DNA of 64,000 bases from NCBI GenBank assembly GCA_936440205.1, contig OW387140.1, forward strand, positions 25,293,659-25,357,658, read 5' to 3'. A model generated the notes under the pieces. That model had not been told where the DNA came from and did not search any database. It saw only the letters and a list, made by a program, of their open reading frames with translations. The stretch's first letter is position 1. Every line of letters starts with the position of its first letter. This document shows, piece by piece, positions 48,983 to 61,568 of the stretch. Source of the DNA: Lepidonotus clava. Lineage: Eukaryota > Annelida > Polychaeta > Phyllodocida > Polynoidae. A program made the position numbers and the translations under genes.

Positions 48983-50524
48983 TCCTCCACGGTCCGGTAT
49001 GGGGGACCCATTAGGATTAGCCGTATGGGGTTTTGTGGTGAGGAAAAAAGACTTCGCTCAAGTTTGGGAGAATTTCAGTCTATTAGACTTTAGAGGAAAA
49101 GAGTCTGTAAAATCTCTATTAATGTAAAATAAATTTGTGAGATATAATTATATCGTTAGGGGAACTAGTTCAACGGTATATCCGACTTAAAAGAATCAAT
49201 ATCCGATGTCTGGGATTCGTAATGGTTTTGTATTATTAACTGTAATTTAACTTCTTTTCTGTATGCTACTCAGGTGCATGCGCATAAATTTACAGGAATC
49301 AAATTAATTGAATTAACGGAAATTAGGTGAGCAGACTTTTGAACAGACATTCAGCCGACCTTTTCAGAAGACATCAGTCCTGATTAACTTGGTCAGACAC
49401 TCATTCATTTCTACTCGGCGAAAGAAAGGATTTCACTTATCTCATTATCGGGAGATGCTTTAGCGTTAACCAACAATGGTTATCTTCTTACAAGCACTCA
49501 CTTTACAAATGTCAGTGCTCTCAAGATAAGTTCACGAATCGTACGAGTAATATTATTGCCTTTGTCATTTCTTCTCGGGCGCCAAACCAGATAAAAAACA
49601 TTACTGCTCCTCCTAGACTGTAAATGTTATTTACCTTACCCTCGCGCAATTACAGGAACCTTCAGGTAAAAAAGATGTTTGATAAGAACCCAGAAAGTAG
49701 CTCGCTGTCATTCAGTAGGAAGGACTGATGAAGGTTACACGTAGTCTTGGGGGGACGCCAGTAGGTTAGCCCCTTTGTAAACGTCTTATTGACTCCATTG
49801 AATCAATCTGGCATCCTTCAACATCCGTCAGACATGTCCCGCTCACCGTTGTCTGATTCAAAACTCATCGTGCACTCATTTAAGTGGTGGGAAGCTTCTT
49901 TGATCGTTCTATTGCCAATGCATTTAGTCTTGTTGAAACTTAACTAAGGTTATTTTAGAAGCAGAAGTAATATGTTTTGGACTTCTCTATCCAGAGGTAT
50001 CGTTCAGAGTAATTGAAAATCCTGGAAATAAAAGAATACATACATACATGTCTAAAACACGTTACGATTTCAAAGCATTTTACTCGTGTGTATTCCAATC
50101 TAGAAAAACAAGTATGGACTACAAAAATAAATCCTGAAAAAAAAAGATAAGCAAAGTAAGATTGGACTGACAGTCTGGTGCTACGTCTATTGGCTTTTAA
50201 ATAAATCCCCGGATAACCAAGTGAGCCCTACAAAGGCCCTTTATTCAGAGGCCGTTGACCATGAAAGGACCTTGGCCCCTTAGGTGTGACCGGGCCCTGT
50301 CAGCGCCACACCCGCAGACCCTGGGCACCCCGGGGTCACTGCTGGCACCACCCATGAATATTGCATTGGTTTGGCCGTCTCCTAAACTGACGTGCTGTTT
50401 ATCGGGGACCACCTGAGGCCCCCTAGCGTCACCGTCCAGGACTACTACCTCGGTGTGTGGCAGGTCCTGTCTTGAGGTCGTCCTTGGGGTACGAGCATAG
50501 TGGAGGCCCTGATGCCCATGTCTT
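48983..50524. other. No gene seen
   Basis: No supported coding or RNA gene. The part at 50210-50460 is GC-richer and contains a run of CCTGGGCACCCCGGGG-like words. Confidence 0.45.
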
Positions 50525-50772
50525 TGACTGCCTGTACCTTGCCATCACTCCACCCTGCCTCCCCTGCTGCTCCTGCCGTATGTCTTTACTGCCCCTGAAT
50601 GTCCTGCTTTCCCTGTACCCCCTACTGCCCCTGCCAAACCCACAAAGACCCCCAACTCCTTACCTAATGCTCTGATACCCCTAGCAAGGCCTGTCGGCTG
50701 TTACTGCCTATGACGTCAACTACTGCCCTTACCATCTTATTGCCCTCGCTATCTTCTGCTGCCCCCCCCCCC
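50525..50772 (+). repeat. Low-complexity CTGCCCCT-type degenerate repeat ending in poly-C
   Basis: Irregular copies of words such as TACTGCCCCTGCC fill the interval, ending in a 12-base C run. The 72-codon plus ORF here is a by-product. Confidence 0.65.
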
Positions 50773-52019
50773 CACCCTTAAGCTTTCACTGCGGTATGTA
50801 TCTACCTCCTATTCAGATGGCAATAATTGCCAATCCCCCTTCCACTGTACCGTGTGCCGCCAGGAGGAGGCGGCCCTGGCGGCCCTGGTGGTCAGCCGTG
50901 GAGGAGACCGCAGGGTACACAACCCTGATTAGCTTTCTGGGCTGGCCAGCCCTCCTACAATCAGCATTATGACCCGCCTCCTCCTCCCCCTTTGTGCCTC
51001 CCCTCCCCCAGGCTCCTCCAGGCGTCAATTGCCTCCAGTAAAACAGGGGTGGCCGGCACCTCCCTGAGCGGCTGGCCCCAGCTGGAGGCCTGCTCACCAA
51101 GGGAACGGCTTCAGAATGTGAAACAAGTGTCAAGAGAGATGCTCCCGGCTTCCGTTTTCTGTGCGGAAGCAATTCCGTTGGAGGGACAGGGACAAGTGTT
51201 CACTTAAACCTACAGCCCCCTCAGAATTGGAGCAGAATAATGGTGCATACCTTTTCTGGAACAGGATGTACACCGGACATGGATAGGTTTACCGTTTTAA
51301 ATCCTAGTAGGCAATAATCTTTTGAGGTAGGACCTACATGTATATCCATTATTTTGAAATTGATTAGCTATGGGCGTAAATTAAAGTCTGTTTTTTTTTC
51401 GAGAGATCACCGAATCGATGTAAAAGAAACTACACCATAATCATGCTCATAAAGCATGCAGTAAGAATTTATTCATTTAATATATATTCTAATCAAATGT
51501 TCCTGAGGCTGAAATTAGAGGTTAACAACTTTTGACATATCCAAATAGGACAAATTTAGCAATATTTTCATCGGGCACTGAAGTGACCTATTGCATTTAA
51601 TTTGAAATACAGTATCCCTTGATCAAAACTTGCGATGGTCAAAATAAGGGGAAATGAGCTTTCTTTGAGACGCTTTTTCATTGGTCCATTCTTTTTATTG
51701 ACTTTATTAATTACGAACTATCATGTTTCTACCAAATTCGAGTGGTGGAGGGGTGGGGGAAGGTTGATCGGATTTTGAAAGTGAGAGATGAATCCGGAAC
51801 CCAATATGACTGTGGATGTCCTCATCAAAGCAAAGTTTTTCGTCGTCATTAATTTCGGAGTCAATTTAACGATAATGATTAAGACTACACCTTAAGATAA
51901 AGAACAAAATGTTAGTCGAAGTTTTGTATTTCGGCGTACGTCTGAAGGGAACATATGCAAGATAGTCTGTCTTGGAGTAAAGAACCTGAAGAGCAGTTAC
52001 ATACCTCTTTTACTGTCCC
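50773..52019. other. No gene supported
   Basis: GC-rich at 50860-51200, with a 119-codon minus ORF (50813-51172) that lacks any family signature, then AT-rich DNA. Confidence 0.45.
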
Positions 52020-52389
52020 GGGGGGGGGGGGGCGACCAAGAAAAAGTTACGAAATTTCGTGGAGTTGTTTTTTTCATTTTTCGTGGCCACGATAGAAATT
52101 TCTCCCCCAGAAAAAATGTACGAAAATTTCGTGGACATTAAAGTTCAGTAAAAAAATTATGCTAAAGTTATTCCTGATAGATATTTTCACCTAAATGTGT
52201 TCTAATGTGTGTTTGAAATACTTTGGGACAATTTGAGATGGTATAGTTTTGAAAAAAAATGGAAAAAAATCCCACGAAAATTTTTTTGTTCCTAAAACAC
52301 CACGATAGCAAATTTAGCTATCGTGGGAATTTACACTTTTCGTGGGACGTTATTTTTCATAGATTTTTCTTGGTCGCCCCCCCCCCCCC
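52020..52389. mobile_element. Small foldback/MITE element bounded by G13 and C13
   Basis: The left end is thirteen G followed by CGACCAAGAAAAA. The right end is the exact reverse complement, TTTTTCTTGGTCG followed by thirteen C. Inside are several copies of the word TTTCGTGG or CCACGAAA and a perfect inner hairpin (CCACGATAGC...GCTATCGTGG at 52301-52326), so the whole 370 bp can fold on itself. There is no ORF. No target duplication is evident. Confidence 0.75.
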
Positions 52390-55300
52390 AGATATTCTAC
52401 CACATAACTCACAGTATGGATTGGAATGTCCTACTTTGTACAACATTGAACAATAATGCAGTAAGGAAACCGCGCGTGCGAGAGTTTTAATCAGGTTTAA
52501 TTTATGGGAAGTAACCTACAGTGGAGACAACAAACAAGGGGCGGGAGTCGCCACACTGGACAGATTCAACTACACACCAAGACGCCCGAATGGTACCACA
52601 TAACGAGTCTAGCCTGGCGGACACAATCTGGCCTTACGACCTCTCCTTACGGCCCTCACCTGCGACCACTCCAGGGTCCTCCCGGATCAGCCCGAGTAAT
52701 GAGTGGTCAGTAAATGTCCCCCGGATGCAGGCGTTTGGTCAGCGCCACAATAGACCATTTTCTATTCACTGTGCTAATTTAAGCTTTCCCTGAATTCCTC
52801 CGATTGTCTGGAGGTGAGAATGACGATTATAATGATGGTCAGATTGAATTGGTCTTGTCTCGGGTGATATAGAATGGGTCCATGCATATGTAGATTGCCC
52901 AGAGATTGCATTTGCCGATTGCATTCAATTCTTGTAAGACTTTGAATAGCATGCAGCTTGTTCTATTATGCCATCTGTAAAGCTAATAGAGGTACAAAGG
53001 TAATAGAGGGTGTGGATATCAGCATGCAACGAAAGCAGGGTTGTGGTCTCATCTGTTTTCCCACTGTGAATGGGCCTAAGTGTTTCCGAATAATTACGGT
53101 CGGCGCTACTATAAACCCATTCCTTATTTTATGCAAACAACATTTCATGACAGAGGGAAAGGGAGGTTCGCATGTACCCATCTAGATCACGAAATGTTCT
53201 CAAAGTATACAAATTGAATGACGGTATTCCAATTGCAGAGGGATTAGCAACTTCATACATGGGTCTATTGATACTGTAAACTGTGGCGTGTTCCGGGAAA
53301 TGGTCTATTGGTGGACAGTGACCAGTTTGGTGCAGTGCGGCGACGGGCGGTGGGCGGGGTTGGTAGAGGAGTAGGGTGGCCGTACCTTTATGAGGGTTGA
53401 TCGATGGGCGTGGTCGGCCCACCACCACCACCCCAGTACCTGCCTAACGACGCCTCGTATACATCACCACGACAGGGGAGTGGGAGACGGTGTGTTGTAA
53501 ACCCTTGGGTGGGTGGCGGACAGGTAGCCTATAGGAGAAGGGGGTGTGCTGATGCCATGGTTCAAGAGCGACAATGTCAATAGGCCTACTAATAAAAGTA
53601 ATAATTCGCATGTACTGCTTTGATAGCAACTTCCGGTCCAAAAAAAAAAAGCAATCCGGTTGACATAAGCTCTGGATATGTGGCATATTTCGACTCAAAA
53701 GGTAGCAATTTCATCTCTTTGCCCTATAGTAGCGCCAGTTTGGGTAGGCCAGTAGACGGATTTGGACGGAGAGGTGGGAGGAGTGAGGGGAGGGTGACGG
53801 ACCGGCTGACGGACGGCCAGGAGGGCGGCCTGGAGCATGGCGCCCGGACACCATTACTTGAGCCCCCTTCGGTGATAAGGCTCATGTTGGAGTAAGATAA
53901 GATACCCAACACCTGATGTAGTACGGCCGTGGAGGCCGCACCTGACAGCATAAGTGGGTCTATGGATTATCACCCGCACACCCACAGGGAGATGAAAGTG
54001 AATTATGGAGGATTTTATACCATTTCTTCTACGTCACTGAAAAAGATGGATAAGCATGTTTGTTTTTAGTGACGTATCCGGGTACTCAGGGTAGGCTCCA
54101 AGATGTTTATCTTTGAATGATATGGGTTTATGATGTAAGTTGGCATCCACATTCATCGCAGAGGTATATCTATACATTCATTATCTGAGCAAATCACGCC
54201 GTACCATTTTGGGTTATATACTTTATTGGGACAAAAAAAACTGTCGCTCAGAGTGGGATCAACCATAAAATATGATTTTTACATCCAAACAGAAATTGTT
54301 GATAATGAAAGTTAGCCTTTAAATGCAGCAAAGTAAAGTAAGGACATGTTCTGTTTTTCAAATCAGACGACTGATTATGTATATCATAATATAATTCATA
54401 CTGCTTTTTGGAGGTCATGTTCATGAGTTTCCTAGTGTTATTTTCCAACATGCGGAGTTCCTGGCTCCACATTCGCAATCAGCAGCTGATCAGGTGAGTC
54501 ACAAGAATAACACGTGCCTCTTCTACTCCCAAGTGATCACGCGCGTCAGCAGCGTGTGTCACCTAATACATCACGTATGGCCATATGGGGCCACACACTG
54601 CACACTATCATTTTGAAAAGCAACAGACAATGAGGGTGCTTCTGATGATAGAAAAATAAAATTAGTAATGTTTGTACAAAGCAATTTGCATAATTTGTAC
54701 CAAAAATTATTTCCAAGTGGTCCAAGAAAACACTAAAGACAAATTAAATTCCATGTATGGGACGCGATACATAGTATTGTATGTAATAAGGCATCATTGA
54801 AATAACTCAATATATGAGCTACAAAGATAGAAACAGTATTATTTTGTACTTTGATATTGATCTGATTTGGGCTATTTCTATCAACTGCAGGTGCAAGACT
54901 AAAGAAAAAGCTAATCCGACCCGGTAATCATGTTAGACTGGAGGAAATCGTCTTATTCCACTTTTGGCTTCGAAGAACTACGACCAGTAAGATTATCACA
55001 CGAGTCATTCACGGCATTAGAAAGTTGTTGCGTCCCTCCAAAAGAAAGAGGAGTAAGTCCACTTAATGCTAACAAGATTTGTTTGTCCTGTCAGCCAGCA
55101 TCATTCAGTGAGCCGCAGCACTCCGGACCTGGAGTGTTGTCTTCTGCTTAAGTTGTTGTCTCATCTGGTGGCCAATCCCTCCCAATACCCTCAAGTCCAT
55201 TAGGAAAATGGCGGCCACTGGCCACGTGGGAGCCCCTCCTCGGCAAATGATTCCTTTAGTAAGCGCATTATTGTAATGAAATATTTAAGGCCCATGACAA

Positions 55301-56299
55301 CCCTTCAGTGCCGACACATTACCACTTCATTAGAAACCCAAGTAAAAGTCCTCCAGTGCAGCTTCATTTGCGTATTAATCTTATAAGACAGCACGCCCAC
55401 GCTTTTCACCATGACTTGAGATAGAAGCTATTAGTGTGGGAGTTCCGCAGTCTACCAGTGTTATATTGTTTTCATTAGTTGACTATTCACACACATTGGC
55501 GCTGGGAGAGACAGCCGCTGATTCCCTGAGGCTAATCCAATTTGAAAGCTAAGTGCCATTCACTGAGTGATCGAAGCTGCATTGAGAGAATGTGGCCCAT
55601 TATCGTCCATGACGTGTTAAGAGGTGGCGCCGGGGATGGGTTATTTACACAATCAACAGTAATTAGAGTCATCACGTTACTGAGACAAATTAAGACTTAA
55701 AACATCTCCTCCACCATAAATGTATTGTAAGCTGTACTGTATGTAAATGGGATTCAGCATGATCATCCCTACCATCAGATGATAATCCATGCATGTATTC
55801 GGTGAAATGGCTGTTTTATACACGGTGGTGGTTGTAGCTATCATATCATATACTGATTGATATCTGAGATGCCGTAAACATTTTTGACATATGTGTCACT
55901 ATTAAGGTCTTGTTTCGTGATCTATCTGTAAAATATACCTTGAATGTTATATGTCATTATCGGTGTGTCCCAGCGGCGTGTTGTCATTTCTAGGTGTTAG
56001 AGAGAGGCAAATAGGGAAGAAGTTTTGTATATCAAGGCCCCCTGAGGCAAACAGAGTTTGTGTAAGGTTAGATTCAGCCTCCTTAGTAGAAGTTCATTTA
56101 CCCATCACTATAGTTGCTTGGTCTAGAGAGAGGATTTACAAACTGTGCTATCCACGTTGGTCTTTATTTCTATAGGAGTTCCCATGATCAATTCCAATAT
56201 TTCGTAGCTACGGCAGCAGGTTTCATAAATGTTTTACCCCTCGTGCTGCCACTGGCACGGGACCCTGACTCTGTACTATAGGCCTATGTATGATCCAAG
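52390..56299. other. No gene seen; enhancer-like dense block at 55170-55700
   Basis: No exon supported. The block 55170-55700 is rich in TAAT, CAAT and CACGTG-type words, has few simple repeats and lacks ORFs, which is how conserved non-coding enhancers often look. Conservation itself cannot be seen here. Confidence 0.35.
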
Positions 56300-58030
56300 T
56301 TGGCTGCAGTTGGTCGTCCGGCCGCATGGGGGCGTGTCGATGATGGAGTGTGTCACTCCGACCGGCAGGTGGCAGCACTGATCTGCGCGCGCGGTGTCGG
56401 CGCGGAGGGCGCCTCACTTCCGGTTCGGCCATGATAAAAGCGGGCCCTGCCGCCCGACGGTTAGGGTCGCTATCCGTCAGGTGTCGCTGTACCTCGAGGG
56501 ATACATCTAACGGGCATAGTTTGGTACATGTATCCCTAAAAACTGGTGAGCACTATGTGAGAATGAATGTGTGTATTATCGTACTCTTCCAGTTCTCATA
56601 CAAGGATTGCTTGTTCTAAAACATTTATTTATTTTTTGTTTGTTTATTTGTAATATATACCGCTGAGCAAAACAAGAAAACGTGATAAAACGTACATATT
56701 AAGCACCCATAAAGGTTGGAACTAAGTTATGGATACATATAAGAAAAATACAATATTTGCATCTTTTCCTAATACTTGCAAAGGCATGGGGAAAGGTACC
56801 TAGACCCCCTTAGGTCTTCTTATTCACCAGATACTTCCTATCGCTCTCCGCAAACCTCGTTCGGCCAAGTAGTTTCCAGGTTCCCCTCTGCCGAACCAGT
56901 TTGCCCAACGAGTTGACCGGATATCAAAACTCGCTGCTTCCGGCGCCGACGTCCCGAAGCGGGATGGCGCCCGGCGCCCGGAAAGAGCAGGTCACGTGAT
57001 TGGGTTAGTAATAATGTGATTAGCCGAGTGGGACTGACCGGTAGGGTGAGGGGAGGGGTCTGAGGGGGTTCAATTGGCAATAGGTAAACACTGCGTGTAG
57101 ACAGTTTGCATCGGGTCGTATATATGATATGTATTATGCTTTACGGTGCACCATTCGCATACAGCTTTGGGAACCCCTGATCGGTTGGCCTCTACCCAAA
57201 CTTTGAGAGGAGTCCAGACCAGAAGCAGCGGGGTCGAATTGGTTTATAAATACTCTGCATAGATACAGAGGCTAATGTCCTTCGGCCTATAATTATTATG
57301 TTTACTGTCCAAAAGAGGCTTACTGCCGCTTTAGAAATTGCTCTCCGTGCATGGACTATATATATATATATAAAGTGAAACAGTAGCAGTCAACTTACAA
57401 ATATTGCCAAGTCGGATGTTATCCGAGGGACTTATCAAAAAAACCTAGACAATTCGTTTAATGCTGCTCTCTCTGAACCATCAGCTTTTTTAAAGTAGTC
57501 GAAATAAGATAAATGCCCTTTCACCACAGCGCTAGCTATGACATTGAAGGAAATCTGATGGTAAAATGTATTAGTTTCTGAATACAAAGAAAACAGGAAA
57601 CATGCGAACCTCAGCCCTCCTCCTCGCCCCCCCCCCCCCCCCCCTTTTTTTCTATTTCATCGGACCCTTAGAGCCCCTCGCCTTTCTGAACTTCCGGACT
57701 AGAAGATCCAGCAGCCAGTGCCTCATGTTCGCCACGTCCGTCAAAGACTAACTACCTGGGGGGCTGGTGGACCACGGGTCTGCTTATCTGGTGGCGAGGG
57801 CAGCAGGCCTGTTATCTGAGGCCCCAGGCACGCCCGGAGTACCCCGACACCTGACCCGGCGCGCCCTGGGGGAGGCGGCCGGAAGTCCGTCCTCCCTGGA
57901 GGCGGCGTCGGGCCGGCCACGTCCGTCGGCGCACACGGCGTTCACGCGCGGCACGCGGGGTAGATAAGGTAAGGGCGCACCGGGAGATAAGCCTGCCTGC
58001 TAACCTCCTCCAGCCCCGCCCGCACTACTC
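56300..58030. promoter_or_regulatory. Cluster of CpG-rich patches, possible promoter region
   Basis: Three CpG-dense patches (about 56310-56470, 56920-57000 and 57700-58030) lie close together in otherwise AT-rich DNA. The first carries GGCGCGGAGGGCGCC next to an ETS-like CACTTCCGG. The second has GACGTC and CACGTGA. The third contains a 66-codon plus ORF and a GTAAGG donor-like site just after it (near 57968). This could be a CpG-island promoter or first exon, but no confident start or protein is recognised. A poly-C run (57628-57643) lies between. Confidence 0.3.
56745..56815 (+). repeat. Fragment related to the MITE at 24991-25418
   Basis: The word ACTTGCAAAGGCATGGGGAA and the following AAGGTACC match the inner part of the 25.3-kb element at about 21 of 25 positions. 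It is a probable partial copy. Confidence 0.3.
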
Positions 58031-61000
58031 CTGTGTCTGCCGCGGCTCTTCTGTTAGATCTTAAGCCCCAGTGCTCAGCAGTCCGGCGCAGGCTGTCCGA
58101 GGGTGCCGCGTGTCTGGGCTGGGTACTCGAAACTCCAGCTGCTCTTTTGTCAGAAACGTAGACAAATTACTGCTTTCTCTACATAGCTCTGCAAGCGAGA
58201 GCTGAGTGGGGAAAGCTAGCAACATGTACATTGTTGCCCACAACCATTTGTGCTCTCCTGTTTATTCTATACGTTTCCCATTACTTCTTGTGTTCTTAAG
58301 ACTAGCTGTTGGGATACTGTTTTCTGGAGACAAAATGAGGTTATCCACAATGTGATATAGAAGACCATTTCATTGCATTAAAAAGCTTTAATGGTAAACT
58401 TGTCTACCCCCTTGTACATCCCCGAAACATTCCCCTTATTTCCACCCCCTATATACTTCCCCGACCGTGCGGGCGGTTAGCGGACATGTCCAGGATGCTA
58501 TCGCCGCCCTCCCCGGCAGGTGCTTAATGTTCCGCTCCCGTGAGCAGCTCAAAAAGTGGGGCCTATTTGGAGCTACGAGCAACTCGTTATTGCCGTCATT
58601 GGAGCAGCTCGCGCAGATCGCACCGGCTCGGGGATCGGTTAAAAACACGATATGAGATCGCCGTGTAAGCGCCTGATACGTTGCCATTGGAAAAACCGGA
58701 TATTTCTACACGAAAAAAAACCTGATCGCTTGAACAGGCTACTGATCCATTCGATATCAAATGCTATCAGCTTTTTCAGTAGTTTACTACTACTGGGAAT
58801 GGTGTTGTTTGAATTAAGCTGGAACCTCCCTGCTTGACGCCCTTTAATCATATTACCTCATTAGAACTCCATGGGCCAGAATAATCGCGTTTTCTACTCT
58901 CCGTACTTGTCATTTATTTCTGTTGGGTTCCCGGGACGTTATCCAGTTGCTTTCCGGGTTAATTATCGATGCGTGGTATTGGTTTTATTCTCTCGGGATG
59001 ACTGGTCTAGTTAATTCCAGGATATTGATAGATGTCGTAGAAAATGAGCAACAAGAACCAGAAAAGTCAGATTCTAATTACTATTTCCAGGCAGGTGTGT
59101 AATTTCCATGTTTTATAGAAGAAGTGTCGTTTTCCCTTGCAGAAATTACAATAATTAATGAGGTTGTTTTTACTATTTTTTCAAGCAAATCAAGCAATGT
59201 TACTGAGACATCTGGCTTCTTGAAAGAGTGGTCTGATGGAATTTATTTGTCATACTTTATATTCAAAACTATTCTAATACCTTATAATTGTAAATCATCG
59301 ACCTATGAATATTTCGATTATAACAAATGCGGGGTGGAGAAAGGGCACAATTGAATCTGCATTTAAAACATGTTCTTGAACTAGAATTCTATTTCGTAAG
59401 AAGATTACAATGCAGCATCCCCTTGCAAGTCTTGATAAGCAATGTTTTCTATCGATGTTTTGATCGATATGCTTTCTAATCGGAGATTACATTTCACTAA
59501 ACTGTTAAATACGTAATTAATGATATAAGTTGTAACAGGAGCATATTATTCATTATAATGGCACCCTCATCAGTTCATGTGATAGAGAATAAAAACGGCA
59601 TGAAAGTCCAAACCCTCAATCTACTTCAGAAAAAAACAATGCATGTGAAGACCATTTTGAACACGACCGTGTGATTCGCTGGTCTTTTTGAGAAAGATTG
59701 TTGCGCTATATAAATAACATATTCTCACCAATTCCTTTTATTTCCCCCATACAAGTCCACATAAAGGATACATACAGGGGCCGTACAAGAGTTAAACGTC
59801 ATTTCCTTGACTGCTATACTTGAACGAGCAATATAACCAAACTTAAAACAATGAAAATCTATGTTAAACTAAAAACGTCTTTTATGCGGGGGGAAGGGGA
59901 ATAAGTAAACAGTTATTTTGGACTGCATATTTTTGCATGAATATGCCTATTATGTTTGGCTATATATAAACTGATAAAGACGAACAATGTTATTTGCCAA
60001 TCATCGCCAAAAGGATCAAAGTAAAGATCAATGTACCCCTGAGATCAATAAACATTGCAGTAAACTGTATATGAAATCAGCGCTTAATATAACTTTCGTG
60101 TGGCCATACGACTTAGAACATGGTGAGTGTAAAGATTTCGGCCCACGGGATGCTAAATATTAGGTACTCTGACAAATAATTATGTTACCAGTAATTGTAA
60201 ATGACCAAGATATTATCATAACCCTCCCCTCAGCATATCTACTAGCCTCCTCCTCGTTAGAGGCTAAAGAAGAAGGTGAAGGAATCCCGTGTACACTGTA
60301 TAGGGCTGTCCATCCCCTGTCTTGGCCGTCCGCCTGGGGCCCACCTGGTCGGCCCGGGATCACTTCAAAGCCCGCCCCACCTGGCCGCCGCCCTTATTTC
60401 AACAGCCATAGATCAGACGGTCCTCACCGGGGATGGGAGGGGGGGGGGGGGTGAACTTTGTTTGAAATAGGGTACCTGCTGACTTTGTGTTCGGCTCTAT
60501 AACTACACCGATACGCCGCTGCTATGAGTGAGGGGTCAAGCAGCGTGAATAAAAATAGCAGTGTGACATCATTTTCAGTACACCTTTCCCACGAACCTGC
60601 GCAGTCCCCCACCTTGCCTACCTTTTGGGGCTTTGGTAACTGGGTCACCTCACTTCATTTAGGTTAACTATAAGAAAAAAACAAAAGGCTGGGTTCCACC
60701 AGGCCCGCGCTACTTTAATGAAAAAGATGCACAGTATTAACTACATTAGTCGCAGTTCCTGATTCATAATGATATAATTATACAGGTCATAAATCTGAGC
60801 AAAGCTGGCGATGCGTGTAACAGGCCAGTAACCCACCTCATCCGTGGTTATAATGTATTTTGTTTAGCATGAGCCAATGAGCCAGTTCTGGCTGTCAAGC
60901 GGTGCATTCTTGACCTCAAAAGGAAGCTGCACACTTGAATAATAGCACTTGGGCAGACAGCTAAATGACATTTTCCCATCTGTGTTGCATGGCGGGAACC

Positions 61001-61568
61001 AGTGAGAGGACCCTCGTCCGGCCACGTCTTGTCGACGCCCCAAGTCTGGTCTTCGTCAACCCGGAGTTGTCTCTGGCCAGGACCCAGAAAAAAAGGCAAA
61101 TAGGCCGATTTTTTACAGAGGTCTGATAGACCCTCGTGTGTCTCCTATGTCTTACACACGTGATACAGCATGTTGGTATTCATCTTCTAGGTCTTCTTGG
61201 CGAGTAGAAAAACGAACGATGTCTTTGGGATATCGTTCTCGTGTGCAGAGTGGGCTGAATGATTTACATACTATTGATTTCGCACTGCATGTACCGCACT
61301 ACTTTTATCCATAATATGGATTTATACTGATATTCACACAGTCATTTTCTCCTAAATTTCCCTTATTTCCATGCTATTTTGTATCTCACAAAATATGATT
61401 AGAAAACAAATCATTGAAAAGAGGCAGGATAACGGGAAATGTTCAGTAGCGCTCGCCTGCGAAAACAATACCTACAAAAAAAGAATATTTAAAACTATCG
61501 TAAGCTAAACTACTGTATGCCATTAAAGGATCCCAGAACGTGGAATTATACTATTTATCGTGACCCAT
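58031..61568. other. No gene supported
   Basis: AT-rich DNA with a GC-richer island at 58430-58640 that holds two GAGCAGCTC motifs (58542, 58602). A poly-G run lies at 60439-60450. ORFs up to 90 codons have no features. Confidence 0.45.

Noticed and set aside
48729-49127. 132-codon plus ORF
   Set aside because: It opens with GTG, contains the motif cluster region, and shows no protein family feature.
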